Source: Methylomonas montana
GTDB lineage: Bacteria; Pseudomonadota; Gammaproteobacteria; Methylococcales; Methylomonadaceae
Assembly: GCF_030490285.1 (NCBI RefSeq)
Contig: NZ_CP129884.1
Span: 620,001 to 684,000 of the forward strand
Length of the DNA stretch: 64,000 bases
Reading direction: 5' to 3'
Shown here: positions 30,131-38,044 of the stretch, piece by piece
Layout: every line of letters begins with the position of its first letter
Position numbering within the stretch: position 1 is the first letter of the stretch
The notes under the pieces: model-generated
Seen by the model: only the letters and a program-made list of their open reading frames with translations
The model's database searches: none
What the model was told of the DNA's origin: nothing
Translations under genes and position numbers: made by a program

Positions 30131-31912
30131 CTAAGCGGCGGGATGGACGGGTAAATTGATCCGAAAGAGGGTGCCTCGACCCGGCTCCGAATTCACGGCG
30201 ATGTTGCCGCGATGATCCTTGATGGTCTTATATGACAAGGATAAGCCCAAACCGGTGCCTTTGCCGATAGGTTTGGTCGTGAAAAACGGGTCGAATATCC
30301 TGGCTTGGGTTTCCGCGTCCATGCCTTGGCCGGTGTCTTCTATCTCCACCCACAGCCAGTCGGCATCCTGGTAGCCGGTGCGAATGGTGATTTTTCCGAA
30401 GTCTTGGATAGCTTGTGCGGCGTTGACCAGCAGGTTCATGAACACCTGATTCAATTGTGTGCCGACACACTCGAACGGTTTCAGGCCGGCGTATTCCTTG
30501 ATCACCTCGGCTTTGAATTTCAGTTCGTTATTGACGATGTTCAGAGTGGCGTCCAGTCCCGCCTCCAGGTCGAACATGGCGCGTTCCTGCTTATCGATAC
30601 GCGAAAAATCGCGTAAATCTTGCACGATTTTCTTGGCGCGGATGGCGCCCTCCAGCGATTCCTTAACCAGTTCGGGGGCATCGGTTTTCACGTAGTCCAG
30701 ATTGATGCTCTGCTTCAGTTGTTGATAGGCTTGGATATCGGGATTATCGGCTGGCAGTTGCTCGATTAGTCGTTCAGCCAATTCCGCAACCTGGATCAGT
30801 TCTCGAATATATTGTTGCAGACTGTTCAAGTTGGAATAAATGTAGCCTAACGGATTATTGATCTCGTGAGCCACGCCGGCTGCCAGTTGGCCGATTGAGG
30901 CCATTTTTTCCGATTGCACCAGATAGGACTGAGTTTCCTGGAGTTGTTGATTCAGTAAGGTTTGCCGATTTTTTTCCAATTCTAGGGATCTGTTGGCGGT
31001 GGTCAATGCGTGGGTGCGTTGATTAACCTGTTCTTCCAATTGTAGATTGATTTTGGCTAGCGCTGCTTCCGCTTGTTTTTGGGTGGTGATGTCCATGCCG
31101 CAGCCCATCAGGCCGGCAAAGGTGCCATTTTGACGGATGCGGGGTACGGCTGTTTCCAGAATCCAGATCAGGCCTTTATCCGCCGATTGCAGCCGATACT
31201 GCATCCTGATTTTCATTTGCTCTGCGGCGGCTTGTTCGTAGGTGGAAGTCACTTTTTCCCGGTCGTCGGGGTGGATGGTGTTAATCCATTGTTGCTTATT
31301 GATGGCGCTGTGGTCGAGGCCAAAAGTTTTAAACCAGAAGTGGTTACAGAAAATCGGCACACTTTTGGTGTTAGTCACCCAGATCAATGCCTGCAGGTTG
31401 TCGGCCAATTCCTTGAAACGGTCTTCGCTTTCGCGGAGCGCCGAATAGAGGTTGCTGTGCAAAATATCGACATGCTCGTGCCGGTCGAGTTGAATTTGGG
31501 CGGCATCGATACCTTTGTTGAGGCTGATGGCCATTAATTTATCGGTTTTGAGGGTATGGTGGCACAGCCAGTCCACCAGAAAATCCAGCAAATCCTTGGA
31601 AATGGCGGACGCATCCAACTGTGCATCGGCTTGCACACGCTGCATTTTTTCGACAAACTCCTGATGCTGCTGGCAGTGTTTGCTAAACATTTCCGGATTG
31701 AAACCAGCTTGTTGCATCAGTTTTTCTTCATGTTGGAAGTGATAAACCGTGTAGTCGACTAGGTCGTTGACAGTTTCCAGCACGGTTTTGTGGTCTTCGC
31801 CCAAGGCGATGACTTCATCCAGCCGGTTGATTAATGTCACCAGATTCTGGTGTTGGCTATCGACACTATCGATGCCGACCAGCAATTGGTCGTTCCAGGT
31901 TAAGATGCTCAT
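30131..31912 (-). CDS. hemerythrin-PAS histidine kinase
   Basis: 593 residues. The N-terminal bacteriohemerythrin domain (1-135) keeps the di-iron ligands H21, H58, E62, H79, H83, H119 and D124. A PAS domain (about 165-285) contains IHPDDREKV. A coiled coil follows, then the phosphoacceptor in LAAGVAHEINNPLGYIYSNLNSL and an ATPase domain with NLLVNAAQAI and FFTTKPIGKGTGLGLSL. No membrane segment is seen. It is probably a cytoplasmic sensor of oxygen or redox, feeding the receiver proteins beside it. Confidence 0.92.
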   Translation of the reverse strand: MSILTWNDQLLVGIDSVDSQHQNLVTLINRLDEVIALGEDHKTVLETVNDLVDYTVYHFQHEEKLMQQAGFNPEMFSKHCQQHQEFVEKMQRVQADAQLDASAISKDLLDFLVDWLCHHTLKTDKLMAISLNKGIDAAQIQLDRHEHVDILHSNLYSALRESEDRFKELADNLQALIWVTNTKSVPIFCNHFWFKTFGLDHSAINKQQWINTIHPDDREKVTSTYEQAAAEQMKIRMQYRLQSADKGLIWILETAVPRIRQNGTFAGLMGCGMDITTQKQAEAALAKINLQLEEQVNQRTHALTTANRSLELEKNRQTLLNQQLQETQSYLVQSEKMASIGQLAAGVAHEINNPLGYIYSNLNSLQQYIRELIQVAELAERLIEQLPADNPDIQAYQQLKQSINLDYVKTDAPELVKESLEGAIRAKKIVQDLRDFSRIDKQERAMFDLEAGLDATLNIVNNELKFKAEVIKEYAGLKPFECVGTQLNQVFMNLLVNAAQAIQDFGKITIRTGYQDADWLWVEIEDTGQGMDAETQARIFDPFFTTKPIGKGTGLGLSLSYKTIKDHRGNIAVNSEPGRGTLFRINLPVHPAA

Positions 31913-32013
31913 GTACGATCCGTGATCAGAGATGAGCTTTGATATTACTAGCGTCTCAGTTATGGCACAATGCCAGCTACGCCGAATTTTCCAGACAGTC
32001 GTTGAAGTAGGTT

Positions 32014-32436
32014 ATGAATCCACAAGTTTTTCAAGGCTTGCAGATATTGTTGGAGTCGTCATTTCCCAAGCAATGCTGCAGCTGTGGTTATGTGTATCAC
32101 ACTGCCGAGCAGTTTTTTGCGGAAACGACCGGCATGCCCAGAGGACGGTCGTCGTTGAAATCCTTTGTCGACGATGACGGGGTGCCGGTCGTTGAAGCCT
32201 TTAGAAATTGCCGGTGTGGTTCGACGCTGATGGACGAATTCGGTTGTCGGCGCGATCTATCCGAAACAGGGATAAAACGGCGAGAAGCATTCGCTCAGAC
32301 CCTGGCTTTATTAATCGAGATGAATATTTCCGAGGCGGAAGCTCGAGCGGAAATGACTCATTTCATGCACGGCGAACCCAGTCGCTTGAGCGCCTGGTTT
32401 AAAGATCACCAGGATAGCGAATCCCATTCCGGGTAA
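32014..32436 (+). CDS. cysteine-rich hypothetical protein
   Basis: 140 residues. The N-terminal half has CCSCGY near residue 21, then NCRCG and a further Cys in EFGCRRD near 65-80, a spacing that suits a zinc site. The C-terminal half is helical (REAFAQTLALLIEMNISEAEARAEMTHFMHG). No family is recognised. It is divergent from the hemerythrin kinase, so it could be part of the same signalling unit. A GAAGTAGG stretch precedes the ATG. Confidence 0.6.
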   Translation: MNPQVFQGLQILLESSFPKQCCSCGYVYHTAEQFFAETTGMPRGRSSLKSFVDDDGVPVVEAFRNCRCGSTLMDEFGCRRDLSETGIKRREAFAQTLALLIEMNISEAEARAEMTHFMHGEPSRLSAWFKDHQDSESHSG

Positions 32437-32448
32437 CCGTATTTAAGG

Positions 32449-33219
32449 TTAATCGGTTTGCTCGCTGGCGCTAAAGGCATTGAAAAACTGTTTGGCGCTG
32501 CGGCCGTTCTTGGCGGCATTTTGATGAGCGAAATCCAGTGCCGCCTTGTGCAAGACCTCGCGATTGCCGGTGTAATCGGCAAAATAGCTATCGACGATAT
32601 CCAGATAAGTTTGGGTATGTTGCGGATAAAAAGCCAAGCGTAGACCGAAGCGATCCGACAGGGAGATCTTCTCTTCGATGGTGTCGGAATAATGCACTTC
32701 GCCGTCCACTAACTGGGTGTCGAGATTGTCGCGCATATGTTCCGGCAACAAATGACGGCGATTGGAGGTGGCGTAAAACACCACATTGTCCGGCGGCAGC
32801 TCGATGGAGCCTTCCAGCACGCTCTTCAGCGGCTTATAGAGGCTGTCGCCGCTTTCGAAGGACAGGTCGTCGCAATAAATCACAAAGCGCTGACTGTGCT
32901 CGCGGATGTCGTCGACGATTTCCGGCAGATACAGCAGGTCTTGTTTATCCACTTCGATAATCCGCAAACCTTCGTGCATGTATTCGTTTAATAAGGCTTT
33001 GACCAGCGAGGATTTGCCGGTGCCGCGTGCGCCCCATAACAAAGCGTTATTGGCTGGCAAACCGGCCAGGAAGCGTTGGGTATTGTCGATCAGTTGTTGC
33101 TTCTGCGGTTCTATGCCCAACAATTGATCGAGGCGGATCGGATCGATTTGCCGAACCGGGCGCAGATATTCCCGGCGTTGCCGCCAAATTGCCGCATAAG
33201 TATGGTTCCAATCTATCAT
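32449..33219 (-). CDS. DUF815 family P-loop ATPase
   Basis: 256 residues from the ATG at 33219, which gives MIDWNHTYAAIWR. Walker A is GARGTGKSSLVKALL near residue 63, and the Walker B-like IYCDDLSFE is near 115. A sensor region FYATSNRRHLLPE and DRFGLRLAF then follow, as in AAA+ folds. DUF815 proteins are ubiquitous in proteobacteria and of unknown role. An alternative start at 33249 adds 10 residues. It is convergent with the Cys-rich gene. Confidence 0.88.
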   Translation of the reverse strand: MIDWNHTYAAIWRQRREYLRPVRQIDPIRLDQLLGIEPQKQQLIDNTQRFLAGLPANNALLWGARGTGKSSLVKALLNEYMHEGLRIIEVDKQDLLYLPEIVDDIREHSQRFVIYCDDLSFESGDSLYKPLKSVLEGSIELPPDNVVFYATSNRRHLLPEHMRDNLDTQLVDGEVHYSDTIEEKISLSDRFGLRLAFYPQHTQTYLDIVDSYFADYTGNREVLHKAALDFAHQNAAKNGRSAKQFFNAFSASEQTD

Positions 33220-33368
33220 GAGTAATCCTGGGTTAAGCCCGGCTGCCACCGCTGTCCGTCGTCCGGTTCGGGGAGGTTTGCCAGGCGGTTGTATAATTTT
33301 TAGTCAATTTAACACCACTGTAAGCACAGCAACAACTTAGCGTCGCATTTAACGGGTTGTTAACAGAG

Positions 33369-33431
33369 TTATCCACAGATTTTGTGAATAATATCCAGGT
33401 GCTGTGGAAATGTAAGCAGGCCTGTGGGTAA
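33369..33431. other. cluster of DnaA-box-like sequences
   Basis: A perfect TTATCCACA is at 33369-33377. On the opposite strand are TTATTCACA (33383-33391) and the variants ATTTCCACA (near 33403) and TTACCCACA (33423-33431). They fall within 63 bp of a gene-free 310-bp stretch. No dnaA, dnaN or gidA lies in the window, so this is not argued to be oriC. Confidence 0.45.
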
Positions 33432-33529
33432 CGCCGATAATTCGTTTGTTGTGCGCTTTACCTATAAATCGGATGGAAGCAATCCGCCGCATCTGATAGC
33501 CTGTGCAGTCATTCTTCAGGAACACTGAA

Positions 33530-33964
33530 ATGCCGAAAATCTTTCTGTCTTGGTATGATGGTCAGCAACACAGTTTGGCCTCGGAATTGTTCGCATTGTT
33601 GAAAACTGGGAAATTTGAAATCGAACACTCGCCAAATAGCCCCCACAGCGGCCATTTGGATGAACGCTGGGCGAATTGGTATGACGACGGCCTTCCAAAG
33701 GCGGTGCGACGGGCCGATATTTTTCTGGCAGTCATTACGCCTAGTTGCGATGGCTCGACCTGGATGCTCCAGGAATACCAGGAAGCCTATAGCCGTTTTT
33801 TGCAAACGGCCAGACCAGCGCTCTACTTCGTCCGCTTCGATCGCACCGAGCAGCCGGTGAAGTATCCCGGCAACTACCTGGAGAACTCGATCCAGCTTCC
33901 ATCAAATCCAGGCGCGGCCTTCCAAGCATTGGCCAACTATGTGCGGCGCACGCCTGTTGCATGA
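33530..33964 (+). CDS. stand-alone TIR-domain protein
   Basis: 144 residues from the ATG at 33530 (CAGGAA upstream). It begins MPKIFLSWYDGQQHSLASEL, the betaA strand of a TIR-like fold. RRADIFLAVITPSCDGSTWMLQEYQEA follows, where the Glu of LQE is in the place of the NADase catalytic Glu. A last strand, ALYFVRFD, is seen. There is no second domain. Bacterial TIR proteins cleave NAD+ or act in defence or signalling. It is followed 28 bp later by an attC-like site, so it looks like an integron gene cassette. Confidence 0.7.
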   Translation: MPKIFLSWYDGQQHSLASELFALLKTGKFEIEHSPNSPHSGHLDERWANWYDDGLPKAVRRADIFLAVITPSCDGSTWMLQEYQEAYSRFLQTARPALYFVRFDRTEQPVKYPGNYLENSIQLPSNPGAAFQALANYVRRTPVA

Positions 33965-33992
33965 AATTAGGCAAATCTTTCCGTCCATGCAC

Positions 33993-34064
33993 GCCCAACA
34001 CCGCTTGCATGCGACGCCAAGCTCAGCTGGCGCTGCGCAACGCGTCTGAAGTCCACCGTTAGGC
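33993..34064 (+). other. attC recombination site (integron-like cassette)
   Basis: 72 bp bounded by GCCCAAC (33993-33999, RYYYAAC type) and GTTAGGC (34058-34064, GTTRRRY type), with an imperfect palindrome between (CGCCA/TGGCG at the tip). It is placed just after the TIR gene and just before the next gene. No integrase gene is in the window. Confidence 0.7.
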
Positions 34065-34079
34065 TTTTGGAAAATCATT

Positions 34080-34379
34080 GTGCTAGAAGTTGCCATTCTT
34101 GATGTTATTCCAGGAAAAGAAGCTGAGTTTGAGGCTGCATTTCGCACCGCGTCGGCCATTATTTCCAGTATGCCGGGCTATATCTCACATCAGCTTCAAC
34201 ATTGTGTGGAAAAGGAAAGTCGTTATATTCTGCTTGTTAATTGGCAAACGCTTGAAGCACACACCATCGGTTTTCGTTCCTCGACCCAGTATCTGGAATG
34301 GAAACAATTGCTTCACCATTTCTATAATCCATTTCCCGCAGTGGAGCACTATGAGTTGGTTTTTGAACAAAAAACCTAA
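34080..34379 (+). CDS. antibiotic-biosynthesis-monooxygenase-like protein (ABM fold)
   Basis: 99 residues from a GTG start at 34080, 15 bp after the attC end. LDVIPGKEAEFEAAFRTASAIISSMPGYISHQLQHCVEKESRYILLVNWQTLEAH is the typical beta-alpha-beta of ABM/heme-degrading monooxygenase-like dimers. The conserved Trp/His positions of IsdG-type enzymes are not clear, so a heme role is not claimed. As the gene follows an attC directly, it is probably a second cassette. A degenerate attC-like start (ACCTAAT with GGCGTTCGACTC) follows its stop. Confidence 0.75.
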   Translation: MLEVAILDVIPGKEAEFEAAFRTASAIISSMPGYISHQLQHCVEKESRYILLVNWQTLEAHTIGFRSSTQYLEWKQLLHHFYNPFPAVEHYELVFEQKT

Positions 34380-34447
34380 TATGGCGTTCGACTCAGGTAG
34401 GTCAGGTTGCCGCGACAGCGGATACCTGACACTCTAGCTCTAGCGGC

Positions 34448-34999
34448 TTACCACTGCGACTCGCCGGTCTCGGGGTCGTACATCTCGTGGAAGATTTTGT
34501 GACGGTTGGCGATCAGTTCGTCGATGCTGGGCGAGTTGCTCATGGCTCGGGAAATGGCCAGTTTCATCGCTTCATAGTTGGTGCGGTACAAGTCTTTGCG
34601 GTCCAGACTGGGGTTGGTGGCGCAGGACGGATCAATCCAGATCATCGCGATGATGCACAATTCGTTGGCTTGCAGACGAGGAATCACACCGTCGGCGACG
34701 CTGTCGATCACCGCATCGGCGATTGCCGATTGCACAGGGCCGCCTAGCAAATTGACGTAAGCCGAGGATTTGATGGTGACTTTGGGCACCATGATGGTGG
34801 CCGGACGCACTTGCTGGTTGGTGGCGCGGATCGCGAACATCCGGGTATGGCCTTCGGTTTGGCCCATCAAATTGGCGAAAGCGTGACCGGCCGGGCCTTT
34901 GACGTCGCCGATCAGAATTTCCGGCATCGCGTCGGTGCCTTGGCCTTCGCTGGAAAATACGGTGGCTTCGCCGGTTCTAAACCAATAAGAATCTGACAT
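34448..34999 (-). CDS. formaldehyde-activating enzyme (Fae) paralogue
   Basis: 183 residues. TIMVPKVTIKSSAYVNLLGGPVQSAIADAVIDSVADGVIP aligns with the Fae core (NTLMFNKVTINDARQA and [21 protein letters not shown]), as does NYEAMKLAISRAM with NYEATKLSIQRAV. Fae condenses formaldehyde with tetrahydromethanopterin. The catalytic His22 of the Methylobacterium enzyme (VAHIDL) aligns with Met here (DAMPEIL), so the canonical activity is doubtful. The protein may be a binding or regulatory paralogue. GAGGAC precedes the ATG. Confidence 0.85.
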   Translation of the reverse strand: MSDSYWFRTGEATVFSSEGQGTDAMPEILIGDVKGPAGHAFANLMGQTEGHTRMFAIRATNQQVRPATIMVPKVTIKSSAYVNLLGGPVQSAIADAVIDSVADGVIPRLQANELCIIAMIWIDPSCATNPSLDRKDLYRTNYEAMKLAISRAMSNSPSIDELIANRHKIFHEMYDPETGESQW

Positions 35000-35200
35000 G
35001 GTAAGTCCTCGGAGTGAGTTAGGGAAAGCGGCATTCTATGCCCGCACTGAAATTGCGGCAATAGGCGGGCTTTAGGCGAAAAGGGTTTGAGCTGACGGCC
35101 AACAGACAATGTTTCCTCGGAGCGAAGCGCAACCCCTCACCCCAGCTCTCCCATGAGGATAGGGAGCAATTTAGGCGATAAGCTGTTAATTCCAGTTTAG

Positions 35201-35659
35201 CTACGCCTGCAAGGCTTTCATTGCAGTGCGTAACAGTTGCAAACATTGGCGATTGGCGGCTAAATCCAGCGCGTTAAAGTCGTCCTGGGTGGTTAATAGC
35301 GGGTTGGCACCGCCTTCCAGCAATTGCGCCACCACCCCGTGTTTGCCGCTGGAGGCCGCATAGGTCAGCGCGCTAGCGCCGCTGGGGTTTTGATAGTCGA
35401 TATCTATGCCGGCTTGTAGCAGCAAATCGATACATTCTCCGGCCTCGGCAAAACAGGCCGCCCATAGGGCGTTGTTGCCATAGGCATCTAGCACTTCCAG
35501 ATCGGCGCCGTGCTGTAATAGAAAGCCCAACACATCGGTACGGCCTTGTTGCGCCGCCAGAATTAAGGGCTGCTTGCCATGCGGGTTGGCAGCCAGGGGC
35601 TGTTGAATTTGAAAGCCATTTCCCGACAGCCAGGTATCGATATTCAGGGTAATACTCAT
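35201..35659 (-). CDS. ankyrin-repeat protein
   Basis: 152 residues with three to four ankyrin repeats: GKQPLILAAQQGRTDVLGFLLQHGADLEVLD, YGNNALWAACFAEAGECIDLLLQAGIDIDYQN and SGASALTYAASSGKHGVVAQLLEGGANP. It is a cytoplasmic protein-protein adaptor. It lies 15 bp after the SUFU-like gene and probably belongs to the nifF-led transcription unit. Confidence 0.88.
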   Translation of the reverse strand: MSITLNIDTWLSGNGFQIQQPLAANPHGKQPLILAAQQGRTDVLGFLLQHGADLEVLDAYGNNALWAACFAEAGECIDLLLQAGIDIDYQNPSGASALTYAASSGKHGVVAQLLEGGANPLLTTQDDFNALDLAANRQCLQLLRTAMKALQA

Positions 35660-35674
35660 GCAGGTTTGTTCCGC

Positions 35675-36352
35675 TTAGACCAGCGACGGCCGGTGGAGTG
35701 AGGACAAATGACCGATGCCGGCGGTTTTCAGCAGGCCGGCCAGCTCGTGGCGGGCCGGTTCGCCCTTGCCGCGCAGAAATTTCAGTTCGGCGCTGGTCAG
35801 TATTGTTATCGGGACGAGCTTGACCTCGCCGCCCGCGAGCGATAAAGGCTTGTCGGCTTCGGCGGTGATGCCCAGCAGCGCACCGATGCGGCCGCGGCCA
35901 TCCTTGATGTGGTCGATATTGAATTCTAACGATAGCAGCTCGCCGTTGACCAGGCGCTCGCACAAACGCGGGTAGCCGGCCAGCGTATGGCTGACTTCGG
36001 CGGTCAATGGAAACAACCAGGTATCTGCCAGCGCCATCAGCGGCGCGTCAAGGCTGATGCCGGCGTCCGGGCTCTCGATAAACACTTCCAGGCCCAGGCC
36101 GGTTTCCGGTCTGTCTCGCTCGACCCAGGGGTCGGATAATCCATCCGATATCACGATGCTGTTCTGCTGGTGCCGCGCGGCCAGCCAGGCGGCACCAGCC
36201 GGCCACTCCGGCCCTTCGGTCATCGGCCCCATCAATGAGGTCAGTTCGGCCAGATCGGACTGCAAGCGTTCGATGATGGCCCGATGGCGGGTTTCGGTGG
36301 CCATCCGTAAGCGGTCGGCGTAGGTCAAGCCGACGATATGTTCAGTGTTCAT
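35675..36352 (-). CDS. SUFU-like domain protein of the nif-associated set
   Basis: 225 residues. After a helical N-terminus, the pattern TGLGLEVFIE, LADTWLFPLTAEVSHTLAGYPRL and VKLVPITILTSAELKFL resembles suppressor-of-fused (SUFU) domain proteins, which are bacterial proteins of unknown role. It is a weak match by eye. Its start overlaps the end of the LRV gene by 11 bp, and the ankyrin gene follows, so the set is co-transcribed. Confidence 0.55.
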   Translation of the reverse strand: MNTEHIVGLTYADRLRMATETRHRAIIERLQSDLAELTSLMGPMTEGPEWPAGAAWLAARHQQNSIVISDGLSDPWVERDRPETGLGLEVFIESPDAGISLDAPLMALADTWLFPLTAEVSHTLAGYPRLCERLVNGELLSLEFNIDHIKDGRGRIGALLGITAEADKPLSLAGGEVKLVPITILTSAELKFLRGKGEPARHELAGLLKTAGIGHLSSLHRPSLV

Positions 36353-37124
36353 GAGCGGTGTTCTCGGATTGCAAAGATTCCCAGCGTTGCAGGGCGGTCA
36401 GGCGAACTTCCTCGTCGGTATCGTCGAGCATTTGCTGTAACAAGTCCGGATCGGCGCGCAAAGCGACTTCGTATCGCACGGTCCAGTCGTTGTCTTGGCT
36501 CATCAGGGCTAGATCGTCGATTTCCATGCGTTGGGCGACGATGCGGCGGATGCTGACTTCGTGATCTTCCGCCATCAAGCCTAAGCTGACGCTGGGGATG
36601 CGTTCGGCGACGGTGCGGCGCACTTCGTTATCGGGATCGGCCACCAGTCGAAACAAGCGGCCTTTGGGCAAACGTTTGGCGACGTAAGACCGCACCAGAT
36701 AATCCGGGTCGTCGGCCATCAATTCAAGTTGATGTTCCGGCAGGCGGTCGGCCACCGTGACCCGGACTTCCCGGTCGCTGTCGCTACGCAATTCCAGCAG
36801 CCACTCCAGCGGCACCCGATAGGCCAGCACGCGGCGTACCGCTTCGTCCGGGTCGGTCAGCAAGGGCTGTAAATGATTGGTCGGTAAGTAACGGGCAGCT
36901 ATCGCTCGCCGCTCCCAGAACGGGTCTTGGGCGTATTCGAAGGCCAAGCCGGGGTGGGCTTTGAAGAAGCGGTCGATTTGCCGGCCGCTTTCCGCGACCA
37001 CGCAACAATCGCCGGGTTTACAAGTGCCGGTCGCCAATAAGGTGTTACGGTAAGCGCAGCCCGAGCAGTCGGCCAGCGGTGTCAGATCGAGGCCGTCCTC
37101 TGCCGATATGGACGAGGCCATCAT
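36342..37124 (-). CDS. LRV Fe-S protein (leucine-rich repeat variant)
   Basis: 260 residues. The N-terminal 4Fe-4S cluster motif is CSGC, CKPGDCC (residues about 19-42). The rest is a series of about eight 24-residue LRV repeats of the type DPDEAVRRVLAYRVPLEWLLELRSDSDREVRVTVADRLP. The founding LRV protein is from the nif region of Azotobacter vinelandii. Two ATG codons adjoin the nifF stop with no gap. A role in nitrogenase electron transfer or protection is inferred from context. Confidence 0.88.
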   Translation of the reverse strand: MMASSISAEDGLDLTPLADCSGCAYRNTLLATGTCKPGDCCVVAESGRQIDRFFKAHPGLAFEYAQDPFWERRAIAARYLPTNHLQPLLTDPDEAVRRVLAYRVPLEWLLELRSDSDREVRVTVADRLPEHQLELMADDPDYLVRSYVAKRLPKGRLFRLVADPDNEVRRTVAERIPSVSLGLMAEDHEVSIRRIVAQRMEIDDLALMSQDNDWTVRYEVALRADPDLLQQMLDDTDEEVRLTALQRWESLQSENTAHEH

Positions 37125-37679
37125 CTAGGCGGCCTCCGCCAACACCGGCAGCAATTGTGGCGTGACTTGTGCCAGCCACTCTCTGATACGCTCGTCGGTC
37201 AGATGCGGTTGGCCGCGTTGGTCCAGTACCAGGCCGACGAATTGGTTGTCGATCACCGAATCGGAATGTTCGAAGCTGTAGCCCTCGGTGCTCCAACGAC
37301 CGACGATGTCGGCGCCGTAGCCGTAAAATACCCGGTAAAGCTGAATCAGGGAGCTGGCGAAGCGTGACGCATAACGTTCTTGATGACCCAGCCCGAACAA
37401 AGCGATGCGTTTGCCGGATAGGTCGACGCCGTCCAGATGGGGGACGAACTCTTGCCAGCTACGTTCCTGGCAGCCGGCCGCCAGGCCAGGCAAATCGCCG
37501 ATGCCGTAGCTGGGCGTACCTAAAATCAGCGCGTCGTAGCTGAGTAATTCGTCGGGAGTGACTCGATTGATGTTTTTGGGCTTGTCGGCCAACTCTTCGC
37601 CTAGCAGGCCGAAAATCTTTTTAGCGACCAGCCGGGTACTGCCAGTATCCGTTCCGAAAAAAATGCCGATTTTGCTCAT
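37125..37679 (-). CDS. nifF: flavodoxin NifF
   Basis: 184 residues. The FMN phosphate loop GIFFGTDTGSTRLVAKK is at the N-terminus. LILGTPSYGIGDLPG and ALFGLGHQERYASRFASS form the isoalloxazine loops. The insertion RVFYGYGADIVGRWSTEGYSFEHSDS is typical of long-chain flavodoxins of the NifF type. It delivers electrons to nitrogenase Fe protein. It leads a unit nifF-LRV-SUFU-ankyrin. No clear sigma-54 or NifA site was found upstream, so nif-type control is not proven. Confidence 0.85.
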   Translation of the reverse strand: MSKIGIFFGTDTGSTRLVAKKIFGLLGEELADKPKNINRVTPDELLSYDALILGTPSYGIGDLPGLAAGCQERSWQEFVPHLDGVDLSGKRIALFGLGHQERYASRFASSLIQLYRVFYGYGADIVGRWSTEGYSFEHSDSVIDNQFVGLVLDQRGQPHLTDERIREWLAQVTPQLLPVLAEAA

Positions 37680-38044
37680 AAATCACCTGTGATCAAGAGT
37701 GCGGGATAAGGCTATGCAGCCGTTTTGAAATAGTCAGCAAATTTCGATCCAGATTCGGGATGTGGGGGTGTTGTGGATTTTTTATTTTAATATCAATCGG
37801 ATAGGTTTTTTAGCAGCGGTTGTGATTTCAGGTCTGTGCAGGCATGTCTACAATTGCAGGCCGGAGCGGGCGATTTATGACATTGATAAGCCCGGTATCC
37901 GTTAGACTACGGCTGGCGCCGATCTGGTTTATCGTCCCATTCAAGATCGCGATTTTTCTCTTGAATCCGTAAGCGGCAGCATCGACGTGGCCGAATCGAG
38001 CTTAAATAAAATCAGTTACCGTCAAAAATAATCAAGGAAGCTTT
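37680..38044. other. intergenic region between nifF and the split nuclease gene
   Basis: 365 bp with AT-rich stretches near 37770-37815. I looked for a sigma-54 -24/-12 element and TGT-N10-ACA on the nifF side and saw no good match. AAGGAAG lies before the ATG at 38045. No gene or RNA is seen. Confidence 0.4.

Noticed and set aside
33369..33431. Chromosomal origin oriC
   Set aside because: Several DnaA boxes are present, but dnaA, dnaN, gidA and rpmH are all absent, and the AT-rich unwinding repeats are not seen.
34380..34447. A second full attC after the ABM gene
   Set aside because: ACCTAAT and GGCGTTCGACTC resemble an attC start, but there is no GTTRRRY end; kept only as a note in the ABM entry.
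37680..37860. Sigma-54 promoter and NifA site for nifF
   Set aside because: No TGGCAC-N5-TTGCW pair or TGT-N10-ACA on the minus strand; the nearest was TGT-N12-ACA, the wrong spacing.
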